Origin: Bryoerythrophyllum caledonicum
Taxonomy: Eukaryota; Streptophyta; Bryopsida; Pottiales; Pottiaceae
Direction: 5' to 3'
Length of the DNA stretch: 64,000 bases
Assembly: GCA_963971425.1 (NCBI GenBank)
Contig: OZ020517.1
Location: 29,406,668 to 29,470,667, forward strand
This document shows, piece after piece, positions 12,187-22,832 of the stretch. The notes under the pieces are model-generated. The model made no database searches and was not told the origin of the DNA. It saw nothing but the letters and a program-made list of their open reading frames with translations. Every line of letters begins with the position of its first letter. Positions within the stretch are counted from its first letter, which is position 1. Position numbers and translations under genes: made by a program.

Positions 12187-13916
12187 TGTAGAGCCTAAAT
12201 CCTAAAAATAGCTTTTTTTCAGAAAATTAAGTGTAAAAAGGGTTGTAGATATATGGAGAATTAAATAATTAATGATTAAATTTACATTAAGTACTTAATT
12301 AATTGAAAAGTACCTCTTCATATCTAAGATAGAAGGATTAATGGGAAAAGGGTTGAACTCGCACCCTTTGGGAAGGGTGTACCCTTTCATATCTAGATAT
12401 GAATAGATGTGAGGATTTAGTGGAATTAATCTCAATGGTTAATTATAGGCAAAACCGTTTTTCCAGGAGGTGTGCCTCTTGGATTTGAGTAGAATGACTA
12501 GCTTGAATTTTTAGCATTCTTGGCCATTACCATAGAAATTCCTTGGAGGAAGATTGGAGTGAGCCCTAGCTTAGGTGAAAAAAGCTAGTAATTGAAGAAA
12601 TCTCTTATGTTATAAGAGTATTATGTTGTGTGTGAAATTATTAATATATAATTATTATTGAATTTGCATGTGTAGAGTCTTGTGTGTGACTTGAATCATA
12701 TGAATAATTACAATAATATTTGAACTTCATTGAATAAATTTAATATTGTGTTTTGTGAATGCAAATATATGCATGATGTATTAATTGTGAATAAATTCCT
12801 ATGCATAAATGAATTAATTATTTATTTAGATCTTCATTGTAAAAATTAGAATACTATTCTAATTAATTATGTGATATGAAATTGTGTGTATGTGTGATGA
12901 ATTAAATTTAATGTATTACATATGAGTGAAATATGAATACTTAATAATGTTAAAACTTCAAGAGATAAAGTTAGGGAAGATCCTAACTATGTCAAAGTGA
13001 CATTGTGAATATTAATGTAATAATTCTAAGTGTATGTAAGGCATTTAGAAATTAATTTGGAGTAAGAAACTTAATGCATTAATGTGAGGAATGCATAAGT
13101 AATTGATGAAATACTTAAGTTCAGGTGTGGAAACTTAAGTATTAAGACATAAGACGGGAGTCTCGTGCATGTGTAAACAACAAAACTTAAGTCTAGAGTT
13201 AGGAAGGACTTAAGTATGAATGACAGGACTTAAGTCTAAGTGGAAGAACTTAAATCTACAGTGAAATAGAACTTAAGTCTGAATGATAAAACTTAAGTCC
13301 AGAGTGAAGAGGGACTTAAGTATAAGTGACAGGACTTAAGTCCAGAGTGAGAAAGAACTTAAGTATAGATGATAGGACTTAAGTATGAGTGTTAAGACTT
13401 AAGTCTACTATGGGATAGAACTTAAGTTTAAGTGATAAAACTTAAGTCTGGAGTGCGAAAGAACTTAAGTATAAACGATAAGGACTTAAGTCCAGGTGTT
13501 AGGACTTAAGTCTACAGTAAGGGAAAACTTAAGTCCGAGTTACAGAACTTAAGTCATGCAAGTGTAAGAGTGAAGATACTCTTTTTGCATTTAAGTGTTA
13601 AGGACTAATAGATAGGTTAGACTTAAGTCCGGACTTAGAGTAGAAATATTTAGAGGCTTAATCTAACTTGTGTGTTGTTCGAGATTAACACTTGTGATAA
13701 GTACGTGAGTACGTGAACCGTGGGATGTACGTGAGAAGTGGAGCGAATTACACGAGGTAAGTTCGTGAATTCTAAATGGAATTAATTAAGGAATCAACCA
13801 TGAGTGCAATGGATAGTATCCAAATGCCGAAGATGGCAAAAGTATAGGAAATTAACAAACGTGCATATTCATAGTTAACTCAAGAGCAAGGCTCTTTGAA
13901 GGAGCAAGGCTCTACC
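12187..13916 (+). repeat. Probable 3' LTR of the gypsy element
   Basis: It starts TGTAGAGCCT just after the polypurine tract and ends AGGCTCTACC at 13907-13916. The two ends are inverted complements with one mismatch (the last base is C where A is expected). Length about 1.73 kb. It contains TATATAATTATT at about 12642 as a possible TATA region, and the ACTTAAGT array. No second LTR copy is in the window, so the boundaries rest only on the terminal inverted repeat and the tract. Confidence 0.5.
13113..13628. repeat. About 20 irregularly spaced copies of the palindrome ACTTAAGT
   Basis: ACTTAAGT, often extended to GACTTAAGTC, recurs about 20 times in 516 bp, typically every 20-35 bp. Spacers look like (T/C)(A/C)-AGAGTGA-GAAAG or TGAATGATAGG. 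The palindrome is far more conserved than the spacers. Confidence 0.85.
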
Positions 13917-13982
13917 TAAGCACTTAAATCCTTGGGATTAATACCTTAAGAGTGGAATGTTAAGGGTGATATGTTTTAAGGC

Positions 13983-14738
13983 TTAATTCCCTAAAAACGA
14001 GTACATAAACTTAAGTATTTCAATGGAAAGATAGCTTTTTGACCTATAATTAAAGACAAAGTACTTAACGGTTGACGCTAGACCATCCCGGGAAGAATTT
14101 AGAATCAATGATAGACTTGTGTGAGTCTTGGGTGTTTTGTGAAGGTGAAATTTCACGATTACAACCCCCGAAACCGTTGAAAGTTCTATCGGCCGTCTTG
14201 CCGCAATATTCTTCGCCTTATCTAGAGCGGCAAAGGTACTCATTCTAGAGAGAATGACGCGCAGTTTATTAGCTATAGCCTTTGCTTTCAGTGGCTGTCC
14301 GCTATTAGTCTCCCATTTCTTAAGGGAGATCTCATGCTCGACCTGAGTCACTATTTCCTCAAATTTGGATGACCTAAGAGAATCGACCAAATCCAAGATA
14401 CAGAAGGGAGATGAACTATTGTTTACTATTATAGTAAAGAAATACGGATCTAAGGACTCAGAGGTCGTCTCACACGACAACTTAACGTGATCGTTATCTT
14501 CGTGGACTACATCAGTAACTTTGGTCTTGAAGTCGATGTGTTGGGGATCGACGATAGCACCAGCGAAGGTCTGACCAAACACTAAATGATCCGTATAGGT
14601 CGCCCACAGAAACGTCCACTTCAGTGTCATCGATGGGTCCTTGAGCTCCCAGCAGTCCAAGTGGTTGTTGTCGTCTCCATCGTCATTGTCAAGGTCGACA
14701 GGCTTTGGCTGGAAGAAGTGCTGCAGCTGCGACACCAT
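13983..14738 (-). CDS. Hypothetical protein or exon, no recognised family
   Basis: An open frame on the minus strand runs from ATG at 14738 to a stop at 13983, about 251 residues. The frame is also open upstream to a possible splice acceptor (TTTGTGCAG ending at about 14757), so this may be an exon. The protein has an acidic patch near the N-terminus (LDNDDGDDNNH), then LKWTFLWATYTDHLVFGQTF, and a basic C-terminal half with IANKLRVILSRMSTFAALDKA. I see no catalytic motif, membrane segment or signal peptide. It lies between the gypsy LTR and the palindrome-rich region and may be part of a transposable element or a captured host exon. Function unknown. Confidence 0.4.
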   Translation of the reverse strand: MVSQLQHFFQPKPVDLDNDDGDDNNHLDCWELKDPSMTLKWTFLWATYTDHLVFGQTFAGAIVDPQHIDFKTKVTDVVHEDNDHVKLSCETTSESLDPYFFTIIVNNSSSPFCILDLVDSLRSSKFEEIVTQVEHEISLKKWETNSGQPLKAKAIANKLRVILSRMSTFAALDKAKNIAARRPIELSTVSGVVIVKFHLHKTPKTHTSLSLILNSSRDGLASTVKYFVFNYRSKSYLSIEILKFMYSFLGN

Positions 14739-14929
14739 CCTGTCCCTCTTAGATCTGCACAAACACAAAATAGAGCAAAGATATTAGATTGCTCTAATGA
14801 TCAACCGATTAGGACGGCGAGGTCACACATTAGCTCGACTCGAGCTAAAGTGTACCGTTATTCAAGTATGTGAGTAATACTCTGCAAGAAAATCTAGTCA
14901 ATTTGACCGTTCGCTTAGACGCTTACAAT

Positions 14930-15092
14930 CAACTCATGCCTGCTTCTCGTTCAACTCTCAGAACTGTGAAAGAGCTTCAGGTCACACTCAAATCACTCAC
15001 GAACCTCACTCTTTGAGGTTCTCAAGTGGTTGAAGCGGGACTGAAGCTCTTGCACGATTTATGAGAGGTGAACGAAAAGTAGACGTGAGTTG
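14930..15092. repeat. Fold-back element, copy 1 (arms ~79 bp, 5-base loop)
   Basis: The left arm (from CAACTCATGCCTGCTTCTCG) and the right arm (to AGTAGACGTGAGTTG) are imperfect reverse complements around the loop CTCTT in CGAACCTCA-CTCTT-TGAGGTTC. Paired blocks include GAGCTTCAG/CTGAAGCTC and CTTCTCGTTCA/TGAACGAAAAG. RNA from either strand would form one long hairpin. It could be a MITE or a microRNA-precursor-like gene. Confidence 0.75.
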
Positions 15093-15253
15093 AGTTAGGA
15101 GACTGCAATTACACCAATGTATCAATGTTGTATTCAAGTTTTAGCTGCATCTTTAGCTCGACTCGAGCTAAAGTGCTCATGCATGGAATGCATAGCTGAA
15201 CAATTCTGACACTTACAATATTCATTCAAACGACTTTCCTATACATTTTAATT

Positions 15254-15415
15254 CAAATCATGGCTACTTCTCGTTTAACTCTCAGAACTGTGAAAGAGCT
15301 TCAGTTCACCCTTAAATCACTCACGAACCTCACTCTTTGAGGTTCTCAAGTGGTTGAAGCGTGACTGAAGTTCTTGCACGCATGTGAGAATTTAACGAGA
15401 AGTGGACATGAGTTG
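15254..15415. repeat. Fold-back element, copy 2
   Basis: A second copy of the 14930-15092 fold-back, 324 bp downstream in the same orientation, with the same loop and most of the same arm sequence (from CAAATCATGGCTACTTCTCG to GTGGACATGAGTTG). Substitutions lie in both arms. A palindrome of the TTTAGCTC family separates the two copies. Confidence 0.75.
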
Positions 15416-15805
15416 GGTCGTCGGTATCATTGGATTACTATACATTTGGAATGTTTAAAGTCCGAATAGTGTTGTGTTCGGGTTGTTGTTTATGTTCATT
15501 CTCTCACACTTTAGCTCGATTCGAGGTAAAGTGTGTAGGCTTTACAGAGAGGCCATGTTTTATTTTAAACCCAGTGTTTAAGAGTTGATATTAAGATTTT
15601 ATTTCGAGTAGTCTCTTTTAGCGCAACCGAAGACGTACGAAGTCGTACATTTTATCTCGAGTCGAGATATTATATGACCTCGATAGTGTATTATCGTCCA
15701 CAATTTAGCTCGGGTCGAGCTAAATTGGGACTTTTCTGTGCACATTTGGCACACTTACGCTCTTGTTGTGCCAAAGTGCAACTTTGTGTTTGCTTCATTG
15801 ATCAA

Positions 15806-16142
15806 ACTTTACCTCGAGTCGAGTTAAAGTGTGGCCAAATGTTCACAGAAAAGGTCCACTTTAGCTCGACTTGAGCTAAAGTATGGCCAAAGATGCACAG
15901 AAAAGGTCCACTTTAGCTCGACTCGAGCTAAAGTGTGGCCAAAGATGCACAGAAAAGGTCCACTTTAGCTCGACTCGAGCTAAAGTGTGGCCTTATGTGC
16001 ACAGAAAAGGCCCACTTTAGCTCGAGTCGAGCAAATGTGTGGATATTAGTGCACAGTGGAGGCACACTTTAGCTCGACTCGAGCTAAAGTGTGGACAATA
16101 GTGCAAATATGGATTTCCCACATTAGCTCGACTCGAGCTAAA
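15806..16142. repeat. 52-bp tandem array of TTTAGCTCGA palindromes
   Basis: Six palindromes follow each other, the first five steps being exactly 52 bp (15806, 15858, 15910, 15962, 16013/14, 16066) and the last copy 64 bp on. Each unit has a ~25-base palindrome CACTTTAGCTCGA-C-TCGAGCTAAAGTG plus a spacer resembling TGGCCAAAGATGCACAGAAA followed by AGGTC. The centre base is C in most units and G in two. Similarity fades at both edges. Confidence 0.9.
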
Positions 16143-16320
16143 CTGTGTTCAATGAATAGCGTATTTATCGCAGATTGTACAGATTCGTCATTCGTTATAT
16201 GATACTGAAGGCGTAGAGTTCAGGGCTCCTGGGTGAGAGTATGGATTTTACCTTTCAGCCATTGCTTATGAACCTTAATCCCAGACAAATTCTGCTGGAA
16301 CTAGACTTCCTGCAACAACA

Positions 16321-16640
16321 ATTACAAACCCACACACAAAATCAATCAAAGTAGCACATGGAAACCAAAACATTGAAATCTTTCACATTGAAATCAACAC
16401 TTTGAAATGGGCAAATTGAAATTCAGCACTTTGAAATAAACACATTGAATTCAGCACATTGAAACAATGACATTGAAACCAGCACATTCAAACTAGCAGA
16501 AAGTAGCACACTTACACCAGTTCAAACCAACACATTTAAACTAGCACAGACCACCACAAATATCCACAAACCACCACAAAACCACCACATTCAAATCTCC
16601 ACATTCAAATCACCACATTCAAACCAGCACATTGAAACCA
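16321..16640. repeat. Degenerate simple repeat (CACATTGAAAC-like)
   Basis: Words such as AGCACATTGAAA, CACTTTGAAA and CACATTCAAA recur every 12-25 bp. Low-complexity sequence with no coding content. Confidence 0.7.
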
Positions 16641-16860
16641 ATATACACTCTCATCTACGTGCTGACACATACATCAAAAGCAATGCTACACATATATTAT
16701 GTTTCAACACATCATATCAAAAGCAAAACTACACAAATATCAAAAGAAATGCAAGACTGAATGAGTGCACTTACCTTTAGAACTCAGAAATCCGACTGGA
16801 AAAGCTGGAAGTCTTGTTACTTGATCACGTCAATCCTCCACGCACGGCCGTTTCAGACTC

Positions 16861-17105
16861 TACGTGCTCACAGAAACTCACAGAAACTCACACACACTCA
16901 CAGAAACTCACACACGCTCATAGAAACTCACACACACTCACAGAAATTCACACACACTCACACAAACTCACACACGCTCACAGAAACTCACACACTCGCA
17001 GAAACTCACACAAACTCCCACAAACTCTCACAAACTCACACAAACTCACACAAACTCTCACAAACTCACACAAACTCTCACAAACTCACACAATCTCACG
17101 CAAAC
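16861..17105. repeat. Simple tandem repeat ACTCACA(C/G)AA, 10-bp period
   Basis: ACTCACAGAA, ACTCACACAC and ACTCACACAA units follow each other. Overlapping ORFs here, rich in T, H and S, are artefacts of the repeat. Confidence 0.9.
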
Positions 17106-18117
17106 AGCCCTAAACTCTGGCGCTGCAGTGTACACGAAGTCACACAACAACAAATCGCACGTCCTACAAACCCTATGCGCATGAAACCCTAGACTCCAAT
17201 AAATTGCACACGGAAGCCTATACACAGCGCTACAGTGTACACAAACATAACAATCCTTGTAGATAACGAAACTAACACAAACCAACGCATTAACTCACAA
17301 AACTCAGAAAACAACAACGCCTGGAAGTACACGGAAAACCTGGACTGCAACGAAAAGAATAGAAAAATGGCTCGCGCCACGACTTCGTGGGGAAGTTTCT
17401 GGGCCACCTATAGCCGTGAGGGTCGAAACCCTGTGGCCGTTTGGTGGTCCCGAGATACCCTCGAGATACCCTTTGCGATATTGGGGTGTAACTCCCGGGT
17501 ATTATGCCGGATGCTCCACAAATCTTTCACCTTCGTTACTGATACCCGGACTTTTAAGAAGCCAATTTAATTTTACCAGAATAAGTTCAAGATATTATGC
17601 GCCTGTAGTATTTGTGTACTCGTAAATTTCCAACACAATTTTTCGGAGCCACTAACACTACAATTTTGGATATTTTGGGGCAACAAACAGGTAGCAAAAA
17701 GAAAGTTATTATTTCCAATCTCTTTCGTATGATCTCAATTAAAACTTCTAAATTGACATTTTCTCAATAATACACAAATTTAAATTGGACGAAAGTGAAC
17801 GTTTATAGTATTTAGTGTTTAGTTTTCTTTCATGGTTTTAGTGGATCAGCTGGCTTTCACTTCACTCGATTTCAATTTTTGCATTACACAAGGAGTAAAT
17901 TCATTACCATCGATATATATAAGTTCCTCCTACACCAATTATTAGGTCAAGCACACTTAAGAGAGTTTTAAAGCTACGATTTTAAGATTCTATTACTTTG
18001 AATTCAAGTTTTGCTTTTTTATGAGTTTGATATTATTTTCTATGACAATCGAATAGACAATAAGTATGTTAAGACCACATCTTGCAATTGTATAATTATA
18101 AAATAAATGCCAGTGGA
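17106..18117. other. No gene seen
   Basis: Short ORFs only, on both strands. GC content falls from about 17.6 kb on, into AT-rich DNA. Nothing supportable was found. Confidence 0.5.
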
Positions 18118-18214
18118 CACTTTAGCTCTAATGGAGCTAAAGTGTGCGTATTAGCTTTATAGTTCCCTACATTTACTGATGGTGTACACTTTAGCTCTAA
18201 TAGAGCTAAATTGT
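18118..18214. repeat. Palindrome pair, ~70-bp period (CACTTTAGCTCTAAT)
   Basis: Two copies start at 18118 and 18187: CACTTTAGCTC-TAATG-GAGCTAAAGTG, and a second with one arm mismatch. The core spacer TAATG or TAATA replaces the CGACTCG core seen in the tight arrays. Confidence 0.75.
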
Positions 18215-19839
18215 GAATTTTTTCTGTACTTTTCACTTCATTTTGCTTTTACTGTAACGGTACAAATACAGTTGTTAGAGCATCTCCCCCACTGACGGAG
18301 AATTTTCCACGCCAGCGGGAAGGTGCCCAAGTTTGAGATGAAGTGGGGGGGTCACCCTTTTCCCCCCGCATCGTCCCCGAATTGGCCACTATGAGGGAAC
18401 GCCAACGCCCAGCACTAACTCTATAGTAGGCTAATTTTTTTGGAGGTTTTTATTGATTTCTTTTAATTCCCTCGTGTAATTTCATGCTTGAACACATGCT
18501 CTCGGGGAATTTTGGTGTCCCCTGTACTTTTTGTAAATTTACTATTTAGAGGAACCGGCGCCGCCACTGCAGTGGGCTGGTACACCGGCCTAGGCCTCAT
18601 GGAGCGGCTTTACCGTGTTTATTCTTGCATTCCGGTCACTCGGTCCCGGTGGAGATTATCTTTTTCTAGTACACTATTTGTCAACAAGTTGGCAACTAGT
18701 TTTAGCCACCATTGTCCTGAATATTATCCCTCATTCGTTCACCTACTACAGTTCATTTCGTAATAGCCCTCTATCAAAACTCTTCCCTAGCACACAATTT
18801 TGATACTTGATAAATAGTATAAGCTCAAAGTCTTTAGCCTACCGGTCGCCATGCATTCATTCTTCGTCTCATCTTCAACCTCAATTTCTTATCCTCTTAT
18901 CCACAACTATTCTCATTCCCATCTCTTGCATTTTCTTTACATTATTTAATATTATCTAATGAATATTTAATGTGTAATCAAATATTTAGCCAATAACTAA
19001 TGACTTTGTAATGATTTTTTAGAGGATAATTCATGTATATTGGTATATCTGTAACTTTTATGCACAATTAAAGAATATTGGAATTTTATTTATTGAATGT
19101 TGGAAGTTTTAAAAGTATATTTATGATAGTTTATTAATATTTATATATTTAATGATTATTTAAAGAGTATTTAATGCACTGTTAATGAATAGTTAATGAA
19201 TAGTGCATAAATTTCTAATGTAAAATTAATGTGTATTTGAATATTTAATGAGTATTTAATTAATATTTACTGAATATGTAATGCACATTGAATGCGTATT
19301 ATGTGATGGATATCTAATGAGTATTTTACTTGTATTCCTATATTTATTGTATGTTTAAGTTTTTTCCTTTTCCAATATTCCATTCTTTTCTCATTTTCGT
19401 TTCCAGAAGAATGTTCTTATATTTCCAGTCTTCTACTTGTAGTTTCATTTTCCTTCCATATTTTACATTCTACTTTGTCCAAATTTTTATATTTTCCTTT
19501 TGCTCCATACCTACGTCCGCTTATTTCCAAGCTCTTTCTTGCAAATTCTTCCTTTTCTACATGCACTCAACCCTTCTTTACTATGATGCTCAAGATGTAA
19601 TCAAATCATGATTAAGGTTCCCTACAGTAATTGTCGACAAGTAAAAACTTTATGTTCTACTATTTACTAGGATTGACATTTAGTGTAGTAGTTGGCATTT
19701 AGTGTAATATAGTTTTGTCACTACACTTATTGTAAATTTTACAATTACCGTGTGCATTCCTATTTAGTTTCCACTTCTCTAGAAGCCATCTTCTGTATAC
19801 TGGAGCTACATAGTGCATTTTTGCTTTCTAATCCACTCC
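18215..19839. other. AT-rich DNA with short TATTTAATG repeats
   Basis: No gene is supportable. At 18940-19330 words such as AATGAGTATTTAATG recur irregularly. A GC-rich patch (18290-18680) holds no convincing coding frame. Confidence 0.5.
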
Positions 19840-20160
19840 ATTTAGTGATGGTGCACAATTTAGCTCTAGGAGAGCTAATCTGTGCATATTATCTTTTTAG
19901 TTCACTGCACCTAGTGATGAGGCACACGTTAGCACGAGTGGAGCTAAAGTGTGTGCGCACACTCCTTTTAGTTCACTGCATGTAGTGATGGTGCACACCT
20001 CTGCTAAAAACCGATCTGATGTATGTGCAATGTGTATTTCCACTTCTACAAACAATCATTTTGAACTCCGTATTTCTCCTTATGGATAAGTATTTCACAA
20101 GTGGAATAGTTATCTTTTGAATTTTAAAAGGATTTTCATAATATGTGGATCTAAATCTCC
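19840..20160. repeat. ~70-bp palindrome array with conserved flank, copy 1 of a putative transposon end
   Basis: Units start at 19852, 19922 and 19992 (70-bp steps), each preceded by TTCACTGCA(C/T)-TAGTGATG-like sequence. The first two contain TTTAGCTC...GAGCTAA-type dyads, the second with a variant left arm. The 20000-20160 flank (TGTATTTCCACTTCT ... ATCATTTTGAACTC ... TTTCACAAGTGGAAT) matches 26130-26260, so both loci are diverged copies of one element end. Confidence 0.65.
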
Positions 20161-20470
20161 AATAGTAATATTAAAAAACAAAAAAATATGACGATCCCCT
20201 AGTTTTTAGTGGATATGAAGTCTAAGTATTCTTGGTACCCTAAATCAATAATATGTGACAATGTGAAAAATAGATGAATGAATATGTAATCTTATTTTTC
20301 ACTAGAAAAATAACATATTTTTTCACAATATCATTTGTTCTAATATTACTTCTATGTATTGAAAATACCACATTCCATACTGTGTCATAGCAAAAGGTTT
20401 TTTAGGTTGCTCGATGTGCCGGCAATTGAGAAGTTTCTCTTTTGGCTCGCATAACTTTTAATGAAGACGT

Positions 20471-20540
20471 TCATTGAGAAAATAAATTACTTATAAATAT
20501 GCCTCTCATTGAGAAAATACATTACTTATAAATATGCCTC
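20471..20540. repeat. Tandem duplication of a 35-bp unit
   Basis: Two adjacent 35-bp units (20471-20505 and 20506-20540), each beginning TCATTGAGAAAATA and ending AATATGCCTC, differ at one position. Confidence 0.9.
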
Positions 20541-21427
20541 ATTACTTTTATCATCCTTCTACAAGATTTTGAGAATTTTAAATATAATTTGCGACCACTA
20601 GAACGTGCTCAAAAACTAATTATTCCATTTTTGCATGTATAAATAAATTCAAAATTACTTACATTACGAACATTAAATTATGCCTAATGCACTAAGTGAT
20701 ACACTTTGTATTAGTTATATTTTATATTTTGATTATCCTTTTTTTGTCATGAGGAGGTCTCTCCGTTTCTTATTTAAATCTTTTAATATTGTTCCACTCT
20801 CTATGTTTTACAAATGACAAAGTCTTCAATTTCACGTCAAAACATGAAATAAATTGTATATGGTCAAGAATTCTTCCATCTTTTATGTCATGCTTAGATT
20901 GCCACACCCTAAAGTCATGAAAATACAATGTGAACTCAAATATAAGATATTTCAATCCAAAATTAATATTACTTTGCGCATATTTCAAGTCTTTGAGTAC
21001 CTCTAAGTGGAAAGTAACCAATTTCAATTGCAAATCCAGTCCATGGGGACATTGGGATTCTTGCCAAAGAATGCACATTCTAAATTGATGACGAAATAGT
21101 TACATGACGAACATTTTTAAAACCCCAAAGAAATGATGTCCAAAGCATGTTTGAATACATTTGTTTTGGCTAAAAATACACGTGCACATATAATATGTTT
21201 TTTTGTTTTTTAAAATGCTACTCGTCTGTTAAGGTCTTTGATTTAAACATAATAGATAAGTCCTATTTGGATTGTAATAAAAACTATTTCTAATCATCTC
21301 AATATCTTCTCTACATTTCCCTATACCTTAGTTGAATTGTCAATATCATGAATCTTCAAAGTATTATTATATTGAAATGAATTGACATCAAAAGATATCA
21401 CCTAAATCAAGGATTCTAAACCGTGAA
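20541..21427. other. AT-rich, no gene seen
   Basis: A 102-codon minus-strand open frame (20770-21078) has no recognisable features and AT-driven composition. I do not call it a gene. Confidence 0.5.
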
Positions 21428-21533
21428 CCCTAAACCTGAACCTAAATTCCAAACCCTAAACCCGAAACTCCAAACCCTAAACCCGAAACTACAAACCCTA
21501 AACCCTAACCCTAAACCCTAAACCTAAACCTAT
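21428..21533. repeat. Interstitial plant-telomere-like repeat (CCCTAAA)n
   Basis: About 14 intact or mutated CCCTAAA units, mixed with AACCTGAA and CCCGAAACT variants, occupy about 105 bp. The C-rich strand is the plus strand. It lies about 630 bp left of the 47-bp palindrome array. Confidence 0.85.
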
Positions 21534-22160
21534 CCAAAACCGTGAGCGTTACCCTAAAACCGTGTATATAACTCGCATGTGCGAGTATATTCGAGGTATT
21601 GACCTTTCCTTATTTTAGTCAACCGGGAAATAGTTGATTCAGTTTCCCGCTAAGATTTCGAATTTGCACTTTTTAGGGGCTGTGAAAAAGTCCCCCCCCG
21701 CCAATTCTGAAGTTTCATCCCGCCAATTCTGAAACGGTCGTGTGTCCGTGAGTGACCTCGCCGATACTCGAAAACTTTCTTCATTTGTTTCCTTCTCACT
21801 TTGGTTGTTGTGCAAGGTTGTTGTGGAGAGGCTTGGAGGTAGTACGACTGTCGGAGCTTGAAGAGGGCTATACCTATAGGTTGCGCACGGTTGAGCAGGT
21901 AAGGCAACAACGTACCGGTTGTCTTCTTCATAAGGTACACAATGTGTACTTCTTGGATTCTCCGTGCATAGTCTCTAGCAATTAGGATGTGACAGTGTGT
22001 AGGGTTATTGCGCTGGTTCCAGCTGCTACTGTGATTTTGAAGCATCAGTGAGAGTTTCTTGACGACTAACGGAAAGATTTGGGTTGTAGTATACAGAGAG
22101 TCAGATTCATAGGCGGAAGAGTTTTCCCATACGAATCCCGACAAAGGCGCCGAGAATCAC
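21534..22160. other. Region between telomere-like repeat and palindrome array
   Basis: It contains a short palindrome (ACTCGCA-TG-TGCGAGT at about 21571), a direct repeat of CCGCCAATTCTGAA (about 21700 and 21721) and a 164-codon minus-strand open frame (21650-22144) that I do not recognise. It may be the 5' flank of the putative transposon carrying the ORF at 22833. Confidence 0.4.
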
Positions 22161-22475
22161 GGAAGGACAGTTTAACTCGACTCGAGCTAATCTGTCTTAC
22201 GTTCTTTCGAAGGACAGTTTAGCTCGACTCGAGCTAAACTGTCGGTCAATATCATTATTGTCAGTTTAGCTCGAGTCGAGCTAAACTGTCCTTCGATCGA
22301 AGGTAAGACAGTTTAGCTCGAGTCGAGCTAAACTGTCGATTCAATATTGTAGGACAGTGCAGCTCGTATGTAGCTAAACTGTCCTACTATAATGTTTCGA
22401 CAGTTTAGCTCGACTCGAGCTAAATTGTCTTACCTTCTTTCGAAGGATAGTTTATCTCGACTCGAGCTAAACTGA
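22161..22475. repeat. 47-bp tandem array of 31-base palindromes (GACAGTTTAGCTCGA arms)
   Basis: Seven palindromes start at 22166, 22213, 22260, 22307, 22353, 22399 and 22446, a period of 46-47 bp. The consensus is arm GACAGTTTAGCTCGA, a centre base C or G, then the exact complement arm. The fifth copy has a degraded left arm. The 16-base spacers alternate and are partly inverted copies of one another (CTTTCGAAGGACAG against CTGTCCTTCGATCG), giving a higher-order symmetry. A further relative lies at 22650-22674. The array ends about 360 bp before the ATG of the 22833 ORF. Confidence 0.92.
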
Positions 22476-22832
22476 TCTACCCTATTTTCTATGCCTTTTT
22501 ATCTCGACTCGGGATAAAATTAGATTACATCTTATAGTCATTAAATCAGGTCGGATCGGGCCAAATTGTCACTGTCGAGGGTGAGATTATTTCATATTCG
22601 GATAAAAACTAATCGCATGAAATTTTCCACTTGTCATATAATACCGCATCAGTTTACCTCGAGTCGAGCTAAATTTGCCTGTTCTTCAATGTCAATTCAC
22701 TTGTATCAAATGTATTTTCAAGCGCCAGACTTTACCTCTTCATATGCTTCTTCATTGATGTCTATTCCTACAAGATATTCACCTATTATTATTTGGCAGG
22801 GTTATTTAATGTTTACCTCATTGGAATGCAGA

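Larger units (their letters stand above)
1..13916 (+). mobile_element. Ty3/gypsy element of Tat/Athila type, 3' part (5' end outside window)
   Basis: The window opens inside the pol gene of a plus-strand LTR retrotransposon. Order seen: protease, reverse transcriptase, RNase H and integrase (to 4203), a polypurine-like tract (4219-4230), an unusual second coding region (6224-9664), long A-rich untranslated stretches, a second tract with the same 12 bases (12173-12184), then a probable 3' LTR starting TGTAGAGCCT at 12187. Integrase follows RT/RNase H, which defines Ty3/gypsy. The C-terminal GPY-type motif and a short tail without a chromodomain fit the OTA (Athila/Tat) clade, whose members often have an additional ORF 3' of pol. 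That 4.2-13.9 kb belongs to the same element as the pol is an inference. Two elements, the second non-autonomous, are the alternative. The 5' LTR and gag are not in the window. Confidence 0.6.
14830..15727. repeat. Scattered single palindromes of the TTTAGCTC/GAGCTAAA family
   Basis: Individual copies occur at 14830-14848, 15151-15173, 15505-15535, 15653-15669 (TATCTCGA core) and 15701-15727. Each has arms of 8-15 bases around a centre of one to three bases, for example CTTTAGCTCGA-C-TCGAGCTAAAG. Outer arms differ between copies (CACACTTT or CAATTT), while the AGCTCGA...TCGAGCT core is shared. Confidence 0.85.

Noticed and set aside
14930..15092. A miR159/miR319 gene
   Set aside because: The ACTGAAG(C)TC word is suggestive, but the conserved mature sequence is not present; kept only as a generic hairpin.
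16761..17192. Thr/His/Ser-repeat protein
   Set aside because: Three frames give repetitive peptides because of the 10-bp ACTCACAGAA repeat; there is no independent coding evidence.
20770..21078. 102-residue minus-strand ORF
   Set aside because: AT-rich, no motif, no neighbouring exon; length is unremarkable for chance.
22161..22475. CRISPR-like array (regular repeats and spacers)
   Set aside because: The context is eukaryotic, spacers are related to one another rather than unique, and repeats are full palindromes.
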